Shown: positions 25,535 through 33,562 of the stretch, piece by piece
Layout: each line of letters begins with the position of its first letter
Position numbering within the stretch: position 1 is the stretch's first letter
Source: Parafrankia irregularis
GTDB taxonomy: Bacteria; Actinomycetota; Actinomycetes; Frankiales; Frankiaceae
Reading direction: 5' to 3'
Length of the DNA stretch: 64,000 nucleotides
Assembly: GCF_001536285.1 (NCBI RefSeq)
Contig: NZ_FAOZ01000007.1
Span: forward strand, 13,360-77,359
The notes under the pieces: generated by a model
What the model was told of the DNA's origin: nothing
What the model saw: the letters and a program-made list of their open reading frames with translations, nothing else
The model's database searches: none
Translations under genes and position numbers: made by a program

Positions 25535-27109
25535 TCAGGCCACTTTCGCGGGGCCGGGAGCAGGCGTCGGAACCGACGGTGTGGCGACCGTTGCGCGGGG
25601 GAGGACGAGCGAGCCGAGGAAGGCGACGGCGACCGAGACCAGGCCGACGAGGACGGTGGCGAGCAGTCCGGCGTCCGGGCCGTGCCGGGCGCTCTGCGCG
25701 AAGAAGAGCGCGCCGCCGCCGGAGACCCCCAGCGCCGAAGCGAACTGCTGGGTGGTGGTGAGGACGCCGCTGACCGTCCCGCTGATGTCCGCCGGGGCGG
25801 CGGCCATCACGGTCGCCGCCAACGCCGGGATCACCAGACCGTTGCCGAGACCGGCGACCATCAGCAGCGGGGTCAGTTCCCAGGCCGAGACACCGGTGCC
25901 CTCCACCGCGACCGCCACCGCGAAGCCGACCAGCGACAACGAGGTGGCCAGCGCACCGGCACTGAGCACGCGAGGCCCGAACCGGCCGGCCAGCGGCCGG
26001 GCGCACAGCGACGCCAGCGCGAACACGACACCGAGCGGTGCGAACATCAGCCCGGCGTTCAACGGTGAGCGGTGCTGGCCGGCCTGCAGGAAGATCGTGA
26101 GCGAGAGCAGGAAACCGCCGAAGAACAGGAAGTAGCCCGCGCTCATCACCATGCCGCCGACCACCGGCCGGGACCGCACCACCGCCGGCGGGATGATCGG
26201 GTGTCCGCCGCCGCGGGCCAGGCGTGCCTCCCAGCCGGCGAACCCGCCGAGAACGAGAAGGCCGGCGGTGAGCGCGAGCCACGTCCACAGCGGCCATCCT
26301 TCGTCGCGGCCCAGGGTGAGCGGGACGAGCACCAGGCCGATACCGAGCGTCAACGCGCCGAGCCCCACCGGGTCGAGGCGCTCCGGGCGCGCGGCCCGCG
26401 ACTCGGTGACCAGCCGCCGCGCGCCGACCAGCGCCGCCAGCCCGATCGGGACGTTGACCAGGAAGATCGGACGCCAGCCGAGACCGAGGATGTCCAGGTC
26501 GAGCAGCACTCCGCCGAGGACCTGGCCGCAGACGCCGCCGAGCCCGATCGTGACGCCGAAGAAGGCGAAGGCCCGCGCCCGCTCCGCCGGCGGGAAGGTC
26601 ACGGTGATCAGCGCGAGGACCTGGGGGACCATGGCGGCCGCGCCGGCACCCTGCAGCAGCCGGCCACCGATGAGCGTCGCCTCGTTCGGCGCGACACCGC
26701 ACAGCGCCGACGCGGCCGTGAAGACGGCCATGCCGATCAGGTACAGGCGACGGCGTCCGAACCGGTCACCGAGCCGACCGCTGGTGACCAGACCGGCGGC
26801 GTAGGTGAACGAGTAGCCGCCCACGATGAGCTCGAGGCCGGCATTGGACGCGCCCAGGTCACTCTCGATGCTCGGTGCCGCCACGTTGACGACGAAGACG
26901 TCGAAAAGGCTCATGAAGCTGGCGATGAGGATCACCGGGAGCGCCCGCCACCGTCGCGAATCCACCACCGCGGCCGGTGGCCCGGGGTTGCCTGCGGCCC
27001 GGCTGACGCCGACGCCGACGCCGCCGTGTTTCCCGGCCCCGCCGTGTTCGCCGGCCCCGCCGTGTTCGCTCCCGGCCTGACGCGCCGCTGTGTCGACACC
27101 GCCCGACAT
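25535..27109 (-). CDS. MFS drug/metabolite exporter, DHA2 family
   Basis: 524 aa from ATG 27109, preceded by AAGGAG at 10 bp. About 35 N-terminal residues are a GGAGEH/GGAGKH-type repeat, cytoplasmic. Then come about 14 hydrophobic segments with MFS motifs: SFMSLFDVFVVNVAAPSI (TM1), GRLGDRFGRRRLYLIG (motif A, loop 2-3), GRLLQGAGAAAMVPQ (motif B) and GGVCGQVLGGVLLD (motif C, antiporter signature). This fits proton-driven efflux of small molecules. It is divergent from the neighbouring esterase gene, with about 395 bp between the starts. Convergent with the geosmin synthase locus. Substrate unknown. Confidence 0.9.
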   Translation of the reverse strand: MSGGVDTAARQAGSEHGGAGEHGGAGKHGGVGVGVSRAAGNPGPPAAVVDSRRWRALPVILIASFMSLFDVFVVNVAAPSIESDLGASNAGLELIVGGYSFTYAAGLVTSGRLGDRFGRRRLYLIGMAVFTAASALCGVAPNEATLIGGRLLQGAGAAAMVPQVLALITVTFPPAERARAFAFFGVTIGLGGVCGQVLGGVLLDLDILGLGWRPIFLVNVPIGLAALVGARRLVTESRAARPERLDPVGLGALTLGIGLVLVPLTLGRDEGWPLWTWLALTAGLLVLGGFAGWEARLARGGGHPIIPPAVVRSRPVVGGMVMSAGYFLFFGGFLLSLTIFLQAGQHRSPLNAGLMFAPLGVVFALASLCARPLAGRFGPRVLSAGALATSLSLVGFAVAVAVEGTGVSAWELTPLLMVAGLGNGLVIPALAATVMAAAPADISGTVSGVLTTTQQFASALGVSGGGALFFAQSARHGPDAGLLATVLVGLVSVAVAFLGSLVLPRATVATPSVPTPAPGPAKVA

Positions 27110-27503
27110 ACGCACCGGGCTCCTTCCACAACCGAGTCTGTAGAGCCGGACAGTCCCGCCTACCTGCGCCTTCGACGCGAGCGGGCCCACCAGCTGATCG
27201 ACACTGCCGGCCGATCGACACTGCAGAAGTCCACGCGCGGATTCGGAATTCCCGGCCGAGGCCGCCGCGTCGGGGCCAGCGGGCCCGTGACGCGCGGCGA
27301 GCCGTCCGATCGAAATCGCATATGTGCAGGTCAGCGGTACGAGCGAGACGGCCTTCCGGTGGGGAAGTGAGCCCGGACACACCCCCGGCGACTCCTCGCG
27401 GCACTTCTGGTGAAGCCCGTGGCCGGGCCCGGCCGCACCTGCACACGGTTCCGTGGCCGGTGTGGGCGAATGCGGGCTACCGTGGGTAAATGGGAGGACG
27501 CTG

Positions 27504-28430
27504 ATGACGTCCGGCGTGGTCGCGCCGCAGCTGCGTGCCGGGCTGCGCAGGTCACCGCGGGTACGCGTCGACCGTGCCTGGGTTCGCGGCCTGGTCCGGC
27601 TCGCGATCCGTCGGATGCCCACGGTGGCAACCACCGGTGTCACCGTGGAGACCGTGTCTGTCGCGGGCCACGATGCCCGGCTCTACCGCCCGGACGTCCG
27701 GCATTCGGGCGCCGCGCTGCTGTGGATCCACGGCGGTGGAATGATCATGGGGTCGGCGGTCCAGGATGATCGTCAATGTGGTCAGACCGCGCTCGAGCTC
27801 GGCATCGTCGTCCTGTCCGTCAACTACCGGCTCGCCCCGGCCTTTCCGTTTCCCGCGGCGCTCGACGACTGTCAGGCGGGGTGGGAATGGCTCGTACGGC
27901 AGGCCGGTGAGCTGGGCGTGGACCCGTCGCGAGTGGCGATCGGAGGCCAGAGCGCCGGTGGCGGGCTGGCTGCCTGCCTGGTCCAGCGGCTGTGCGACAC
28001 CGATGGGCCCGCGCCGGCCGCCCAGTGGTTGCACGCCCCGATGCTCGACGATCGCACCGCTGCGCGACGTGAGCTGGACGCGGCCCGTCACCCGGTGTGG
28101 GACAACCGGCTCAACCGCTTCGGCTGGCGTTCCTACCTGGCCACCGATCCCGGAGCCCCGGCCCTGCCGGAGTTCGCCGTCGCGGCCCGCCGCGCGGACC
28201 TGCGAGGACTTCCGCCCGCCTGGGTCGGGGTGGGCGATGTCGATCTCTTTCTCGACGAGAACAGGGACTACGCGCAGCGGCTGAGCGCCGCCGAAGTACC
28301 GACGACCTTCCACGTCGTGCCCGGCGCACCGCACGGATTCGAGACCTGGGCCCCGGACACCGACCTGAGCCGCGCCTATCTGGCCGCGGCGCGAGACTGG
28401 TTGCGCCACGTGCTCGGCGAAGAAGCCTGA
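27504..28430 (+). CDS. Alpha/beta hydrolase, hormone-sensitive-lipase family
   Basis: 308 aa; ATG 27504 has GGGAGG at 6 bp. Motifs: WIHGGGMIMGSA (HGGG oxyanion hole), GGQSAGGGLAACL (GxSxG nucleophile, Ser about 152), GVGDVDLFLDEN (catalytic Asp) and PGAPHGFETW (His). These define the HSL/acetyl-hydrolase group that cleaves short-chain esters. No signal peptide. Divergent from the MFS gene, so a shared promoter region is likely; a link between the two (for example unmasking or detoxifying an exported compound) is only inference. Confidence 0.9.
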   Translation: MTSGVVAPQLRAGLRRSPRVRVDRAWVRGLVRLAIRRMPTVATTGVTVETVSVAGHDARLYRPDVRHSGAALLWIHGGGMIMGSAVQDDRQCGQTALELGIVVLSVNYRLAPAFPFPAALDDCQAGWEWLVRQAGELGVDPSRVAIGGQSAGGGLAACLVQRLCDTDGPAPAAQWLHAPMLDDRTAARRELDAARHPVWDNRLNRFGWRSYLATDPGAPALPEFAVAARRADLRGLPPAWVGVGDVDLFLDENRDYAQRLSAAEVPTTFHVVPGAPHGFETWAPDTDLSRAYLAAARDWLRHVLGEEA

Positions 28431-28847
28431 GCGCGGAACGAGACAACCCACCGTGGCACGGTGACGCAGCCCGCAGAAAAGAGTGCCTTCTTCCTCAGAC
28501 TCCGCGCGGTCACAAGAATTTGATCCGGGCCAACGAGCCGCCGTGGTCGAGTGAGACCCTGCGTGAGTCCGGCATCCAGGCCGATATTGGCGAATCCGGA
28601 AAATATCAGTCTGTTCGTGCCGCGGAGCCGGCGCCGGGAACCGACGTCTACGCCACGATCCGGCTCGGTTGGGACGGTCATTCTTGTGCGGGAGACCATC
28701 GGTTTCTGATCCGGCACGGCCGGCTGTGGGCCGATCGCGGCCGGCCGGCCCGCGGGCCGGAGCGGGTGTTCTGGCGTCACCCATGAACGCTTATTTGTTC
28801 AAGTGGTGTTTCGTTTGTGTGTACCTTGTTGGGCGCAATCGTCCACA
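28431..28847. other. Intergenic region, no gene seen
   Basis: About 415 bp with no supported coding frame. It contains a weak inverted repeat GATATT/AATATC (28583-28588 and 28602-28607). An AT-richer patch at 28785-28835 precedes the exonuclease gene and may hold its promoter. Confidence 0.45.
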
Positions 28848-30812
28848 GTGCACCTTGTGACCGCTCCTACCATCTTGCCCACGGACCGTCCGGCAGCGCA
28901 CTCGCACCCGTTCGCGGTGGTCGATGTGGAGACGTCCGGGCTGGCCGCGGACCGGGACCGGATCCTGTCGATCGCAGTCGTGCAGGTCGGCACGGACGGT
29001 TCGGTCGGTGAGCGGTGGACCACGCTGTTGGACCCCGGCTGCGACCCCGGCCCGGTACACATCCACGGCCTCACCCGGGAGCTGCTGGCCGGAAGCCCCA
29101 CATTCGCCGACGTCGTCGACGAGCTGGCCTCCCGCCTCGCCGGGCGGGTGATGGTCGCGCACAACGCGTCCTTCGACTGGCGTTTCCTCACCGCGGAGGC
29201 CGCGCGGGCCGGCCGGGAGCTGCCGATCGAACGACGGATGTGCTCCTGTGTGCTGGCTCGGCGGCTGGACCTGCCGGTCCCCGACTTCAGGCTGGCGACC
29301 ATCGCCGACTTCTGGGCGGTGCCCTTCGAGCGCCAGCACGACGCACTGGCCGACGCCCTGGTGGTCGCCGAGGTCCTGCCGCGCATGCTCGCCCTGGCCG
29401 GGGAGCAGGACCTGGAGCTGCCCATCACTGCCGGTGACCGGACGCCCGCACCACGGCCGACCTCGGCGCCGCGAGCCCGCTGCGCGTTCGTCAACCCGGG
29501 CCCGCTCGCCGACGCCGGCCTGATCCAGGGCATGCGGATCGCCTTCACCGGGGAGACAGACACTCCCAGAGATCGTTTGGAACAGCTCGCCATCGACGCC
29601 GGACTCGCCGTCGCGACCTCGGTGAGCCGCCGCACGAGCGTGCTCGTGACGAACCACGTCGGCTCCGGCAGCGGCAAGGCGAAGGCTGCCCTGGCGCACG
29701 GCGTTCCCGTCATCGACGAGGCAACCTTCCTGCGGCTGGCCGCCAACGTCGCCGCTGGCAGCCCCCGCGACCTCCCCGCACCCGCGCTGGTTCGCGCTCC
29801 GGCGCTGGTTCCCACCCCTGCTCCCGTCGCGGCGCCCACGCCGACAGGTGAACCTGCGCCGGTCACTCAGCCCGTGTCGGCTGCTCCGGCTGCTCCCACG
29901 GCGACGTCGGCGACGTCGGCGACGTCGGCCGCGTCGGCGACGTCGGCTGGTCCCACGGCTGGGCACGTTCCGGCCGCGCGGGGCGGTGGCGGGCCGGCGG
30001 CGCGGCGACCGTTCGCCGTGCGGCGCGTCCTCGTCCTCGGCGGGCCGCACGCCGAGGCTGCCGCTCTGCGGGAACGGGTCATCACCGCCGGTGGCCTGGC
30101 GGCGGTGAACCTGACCGCCAGCGTGACGGACGTGGTGTGCCTTCCCGGCGGGGAAACTGACCGCAGGATGGCGCGGATCCATACCCTCGGACTCCCGGTG
30201 ACCACCGCCGACACGTTCCTGCGGCTGCTCGACGACCTGCTCGCCACCGGGCGCCGAGCGCCCGTCCAGTTGGGTGGCGGCGCGCCGAAGCCGCTGGCGC
30301 GGGGCGCCGTCGTGGACCTCCCGGTCGCGACGGCAGGCGCGCGCTGGACCGTCGCCGCCACCTGGGCCTGGGACAGCACGGCGGAGATCGACCTGGTCGC
30401 GTTCCTGGTGGGCGTGAACGAGCTGGTCGGTGACGACGACGACTTCGTCTTCTTCAACCAGCCGCACACCGACGACGGTGCCGCCAGCCTCAGCGTGGAC
30501 GGCCCGTCGGAGCAGGCGATCACTCTCGATCTCATGACCCTGCCAAGCTCGGTGCATCGGGTTGTCGTCGCGGCGGCACTCGGTGACGGCCGGACCTTCG
30601 GTGACATCGGGCCCGTCAACGTGGCGGCCCGCACCCCGGACGGGCAGCCGTGGCTGCACGCGACCCTGGACGCGGCGACCACCGAGCGAACCATGGTGCT
30701 TGCCGAGGTGTACCGCCGCAACGGCATGTGGCGGTTCCGCGCGGTCGGCCAGGGCCACAACCACGGCCTGGTCGACCTGGCCCGCGGCTACGGCGTCGAC
30801 GCCACCGACTGA
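28848..30812 (+). CDS. DnaQ-like 3'-5' exonuclease fused to BRCT and TerD domains
   Basis: 654 aa from GTG 28848; GTG 28857 is equally possible and no strong RBS is visible. Domains: DEDDh exonuclease (about 20-190) with VVDVETSG, VAHNASFDWRF and RQHDALADALV; BRCT (about 220-300) with IQGMRIAFTGETDTPRDRLE and SRRTSVLVTN; a repeat-rich linker (about 305-385); a second BRCT-like region (FAVRRVLVLGGPHAEAAALR); C-terminal TerD domain (about 500-650) with WAWDSTAEIDLVAFLV, FNQPHTDDGAASLSVDG and EVYRRNGMWRFRAVGQG. TerD proteins bind Ca and belong to tellurite/stress systems. The fusion suggests a DNA-end trimming enzyme linked to stress signalling. It stands alone, not in a ter operon. Confidence 0.87.
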   Translation: MHLVTAPTILPTDRPAAHSHPFAVVDVETSGLAADRDRILSIAVVQVGTDGSVGERWTTLLDPGCDPGPVHIHGLTRELLAGSPTFADVVDELASRLAGRVMVAHNASFDWRFLTAEAARAGRELPIERRMCSCVLARRLDLPVPDFRLATIADFWAVPFERQHDALADALVVAEVLPRMLALAGEQDLELPITAGDRTPAPRPTSAPRARCAFVNPGPLADAGLIQGMRIAFTGETDTPRDRLEQLAIDAGLAVATSVSRRTSVLVTNHVGSGSGKAKAALAHGVPVIDEATFLRLAANVAAGSPRDLPAPALVRAPALVPTPAPVAAPTPTGEPAPVTQPVSAAPAAPTATSATSATSAASATSAGPTAGHVPAARGGGGPAARRPFAVRRVLVLGGPHAEAAALRERVITAGGLAAVNLTASVTDVVCLPGGETDRRMARIHTLGLPVTTADTFLRLLDDLLATGRRAPVQLGGGAPKPLARGAVVDLPVATAGARWTVAATWAWDSTAEIDLVAFLVGVNELVGDDDDFVFFNQPHTDDGAASLSVDGPSEQAITLDLMTLPSSVHRVVVAAALGDGRTFGDIGPVNVAARTPDGQPWLHATLDAATTERTMVLAEVYRRNGMWRFRAVGQGHNHGLVDLARGYGVDATD

Positions 30813-30961
30813 GCCAGACGCCACCGCCTGAGCCACCGGCCGGGGTGATCAGGGGCGTCGGCGGCGGTGATGGTGGGACATCCCCGGCGACCGGTCCGTG
30901 GGAGAGTTACCGGTTGGCGGATCGTCGCAGGCTCCTCACCGTGGAAGTGGGTGCTGTTCTC

Positions 30962-31963
30962 GTGGAGTACGTGAAGCTGGGGTCGACCGGTCTGGAGGTC
31001 TCCCGTGTCTGCCTGGGCTGCATGAGCTATGGCACGCCTGGGCAGGGGACGCATCCGTGGTCGCTGGACGAGGAGGCGTCCCGGCCGTTCTTCGAGCGGG
31101 CGGTCGAGGCGGGCGTCACCTTCTTCGACACCGCGAACGTCTACTCGCTGGGCCGCAGCGAGGAGATCACCGGCCGAGCCCTGCGTGACTTCGCCCGGCG
31201 TGACGAGGTCGTGATCGCCACCAAGGTGCAGGGCCGGATGCGGCGCGGCGCCAACGGCGCGGGACTTTCCCGCAAGGTCATCATGACCGAGATCGACGCC
31301 AGCCTGCGTCGCCTCGGCACCGACTACATCGACCTGTACCAGATCCACCGCTGGGACGACTCGACGCCGATCGAGGAGACCCTGGAAGCGCTGCACGACG
31401 TCGTCCGCGCCGGCAAGGCCCGGTACATCGGCGCCTCGTCGATGGCCGCCTGGCAGTTCGCCAAGGCCCTGTTCGTCGCGGAACGCCACGGCTGGACACG
31501 CTTCGTCTCGATGCAGAACCACTACAACCTCCTCTATCGCGAGGAGGAGCGGGAGATGCTCCCGCTGTGCGCGGACCAGGGGATCGGTGTCATCCCGTGG
31601 AGCCCGCTCGCCCGCGGCCGCCTCACCCGGGACTGGGACACCACCACCACCCGCACCGAGACCGACGCCTTCGCCCGGAGCCTCTACCACGACGACGACC
31701 GGCTGATCGTCGACGAGGTCGCCAAGATCGCCGCGGAGCGCGGAGTCAGCCGGGCCCAGGTGGCACTGGCGTGGCTGGTACGTAATCCGGTCGTCGTCGC
31801 CCCGATTGTCGGCGCGACCAAGCCCGAGCATCTCGACGAGGCTGTCGCCGCGCTCGACCTGGTGCTCACCGACGACGAGGCCGCCCGCCTCGAAGCCCCC
31901 TACCGGACCCGCCCGGTCGCCGGCATCTCCGTCCCGCCCCGTCGCGCCGTGGCCAGCCGCTGA
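30962..31963 (+). CDS. Aldo/keto reductase
   Basis: 333 aa from GTG 30962, which gives the usual family start EYVKLGSTGLEVSRVCLG. GTG 30941 and 30971 are also in frame. The AKR catalytic tetrad is visible: Asp and Tyr in FFDTANVYSLG, Lys in VIATKVQG, His in YQIHRWD. C-terminal NADPH-site motifs are GIGVIPWSPLARGRLTRDW and PIVGATKPEHLDEAV. It reduces aldehydes or ketones with NADPH, in the cytoplasm. Member of the group often annotated as general AKR/potassium-channel beta-like; substrate unknown. Confidence 0.93.
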   Translation: MEYVKLGSTGLEVSRVCLGCMSYGTPGQGTHPWSLDEEASRPFFERAVEAGVTFFDTANVYSLGRSEEITGRALRDFARRDEVVIATKVQGRMRRGANGAGLSRKVIMTEIDASLRRLGTDYIDLYQIHRWDDSTPIEETLEALHDVVRAGKARYIGASSMAAWQFAKALFVAERHGWTRFVSMQNHYNLLYREEEREMLPLCADQGIGVIPWSPLARGRLTRDWDTTTTRTETDAFARSLYHDDDRLIVDEVAKIAAERGVSRAQVALAWLVRNPVVVAPIVGATKPEHLDEAVAALDLVLTDDEAARLEAPYRTRPVAGISVPPRRAVASR

Positions 31964-32060
31964 CACCGCGTCGTGGGATCGGCCCCGTGCCGGCCAGGTG
32001 TTCCAGAGCCGCGTACCTCGGCTCGTCAGCGGGTGTTCCTCCCGGAGAGGGGACTGAACG

Positions 32061-32576
32061 GTGGGTGTCAACCAGCGATCCCAGGTCGAGATGACGGCGG
32101 AGGAGGTCTCGGCCTACGTGGCGACGCGTCGCACCGCGACGCTCGTCTCGCTCGGCCCGGGCGGGCATCCACATGCCGTCGCGATGTGGTTCGCCGTCCT
32201 CGACGGGGTCCTGTGGTTCGAGACGAAGGCGAAGGCGCAGAAGGCGCAGAACATTCGCCGCGACCCGCGGGTGACCGTCCTGATGGAGGATGGCCTGACC
32301 TATGACGCGCTGCGCGGCGTGTCCCTGGAAGGCCGGGCCGAGATCGTCGATGACGCCGAGGCGCTGTGGAAGGTCGGGGTCAACGTCTGGGAGCGTTATC
32401 ACGGCCCGTACAGCGACGAGATGAAGCCGCTTGTGGAGAACATGCTGCACAAGCGGGTCGCCGTGCGGGTCGATGTCGAGCGCGTCCGTTCCTGGGATCA
32501 CCAGAAGCTCGGCCTGCCTCCGATCCCGATGGGCGGGACGACGGCACCCCACTACCCGCAGCCCCCGGCGCCCTAG
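32061..32576 (+). CDS. PPOX-fold (pyridoxamine 5'-phosphate oxidase-like) flavin/F420-dependent protein
   Basis: 171 aa, GTG start with GAGAGGGG about 9 bp upstream. Split-barrel fold motifs: EEVSAYVATRRTATLVSLGPGGHPHAVAMWF at the N-terminus (residues about 14-44), then LWFETKAKAQKAQNIRRDPRVTVL and GVSLEGRAEIVDD. In actinomycetes such proteins bind F420 or FMN and reduce small molecules, or act as haem or biliverdin reductases. The Lys-rich AKAQKAQN stretch is typical of the F420/FMN phosphate-binding site. It follows the aldo/keto reductase by 97 bp on the same strand. Confidence 0.85.
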   Translation: MGVNQRSQVEMTAEEVSAYVATRRTATLVSLGPGGHPHAVAMWFAVLDGVLWFETKAKAQKAQNIRRDPRVTVLMEDGLTYDALRGVSLEGRAEIVDDAEALWKVGVNVWERYHGPYSDEMKPLVENMLHKRVAVRVDVERVRSWDHQKLGLPPIPMGGTTAPHYPQPPAP

Positions 32577-32689
32577 GACCTCTGCGCCGGTGGCCTTTCT
32601 GCCAGTTCGGCCACGGGCCGGGCCTGGCCTGGCGTTTTCACCACGGGTGAGCACTATTGCCGTGGTCGAGGGCGCTGCTGCTCGCCTCC

Positions 32690-33544
32690 TCAGCCATGCA
32701 GGAGATCCGGGCCGCCGGTGAAATCGTCCGGGTGCGTCAGGGGGTGTTCGTCGAACGTGACGTCGTGCCCGAGAACCGAGTCGGCGGTCGGGTCGAGATG
32801 ATCGACGTGATCGCCATGATCGGCGGGACCTTTCCAGTCGTGGGTGTCGTCGGCGTGCTCCTTGGGCCCGTGGTCATCCAACCCGTCACCGAAGCCGCCT
32901 TCGTGTTCATGGGAGGCGTGCTGGAACTCGTGGGCGTCCGGCCCGACGACCTGCTTGGCGCCGGCCTGGTCGTCGTTGTGATCGGCTGCTGTGCGGCTGT
33001 CGGCCAGTGCCGCCGCGGCGTTGGACATCTCCGGCCGGCCGGCGTGCGGGTCGAGATCCCAGCCGGTGTCCCATCCATGGCCCCACTCGGCCTCACCACC
33101 GCCACCGCTTCCGGCAGCGGCACCGCTTCCGGCAGCGGCACCGTCACTGTCGTGACCGGTGAGCTGGAACCCGGAGGACTCGTCCGCGTGCTTGGCGAGG
33201 CTGTCGTCCTCCGGTGTCTTCGCTCCGCTATCGCCATCGCTGTCCGCGTGGGCCACACTGCCGTCGTGTTGGTCGGCTCGGCCGTCGTGGTGGGCCGTCG
33301 AGTCCGGGTCCAGTTCGTGGGCCGGCTCCTGGTCGTGTGGCGTGTCGTGGTCCAGGTCGTGGGTGTGGTGGTCCGTGTCGGCCACCGTGCCCGCAAGAAG
33401 CGCAGTGGCGACCACCGTGGCGCCGACGACCGCGCCGCCGGCGGCCGAGGCGAGCAGGGGCGGCAGACCTGGGTCGTTGTGTCGCCCGGCGTAGGTGGCG
33501 ACGTGGGGGCGTGTCCGGTCGAACTGGCTGCTGAAAAGGGGCAT
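32690..33544 (-). CDS. His/Asp-rich single-pass membrane protein, unknown function
   Basis: 284 aa. A short N-terminal segment and one membrane helix (LLASAAGGAVVGATVVATAL) precede about 230 residues dominated by His, Asp, Gly and Ala, with many HD, DH and HHD clusters, then EWGHGWDTGWDLDPHAG. The composition suggests metal binding or an intrinsically disordered acidic tail. It starts 18 bp after the 947-aa gene on the same strand and is probably co-transcribed with it. No family recognised; third-position GC bias supports coding. Confidence 0.65.
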   Translation of the reverse strand: MPLFSSQFDRTRPHVATYAGRHNDPGLPPLLASAAGGAVVGATVVATALLAGTVADTDHHTHDLDHDTPHDQEPAHELDPDSTAHHDGRADQHDGSVAHADSDGDSGAKTPEDDSLAKHADESSGFQLTGHDSDGAAAGSGAAAGSGGGGEAEWGHGWDTGWDLDPHAGRPEMSNAAAALADSRTAADHNDDQAGAKQVVGPDAHEFQHASHEHEGGFGDGLDDHGPKEHADDTHDWKGPADHGDHVDHLDPTADSVLGHDVTFDEHPLTHPDDFTGGPDLLHG

Positions 33545-33562
33545 ATCCGCGGCCTGCGCCTT

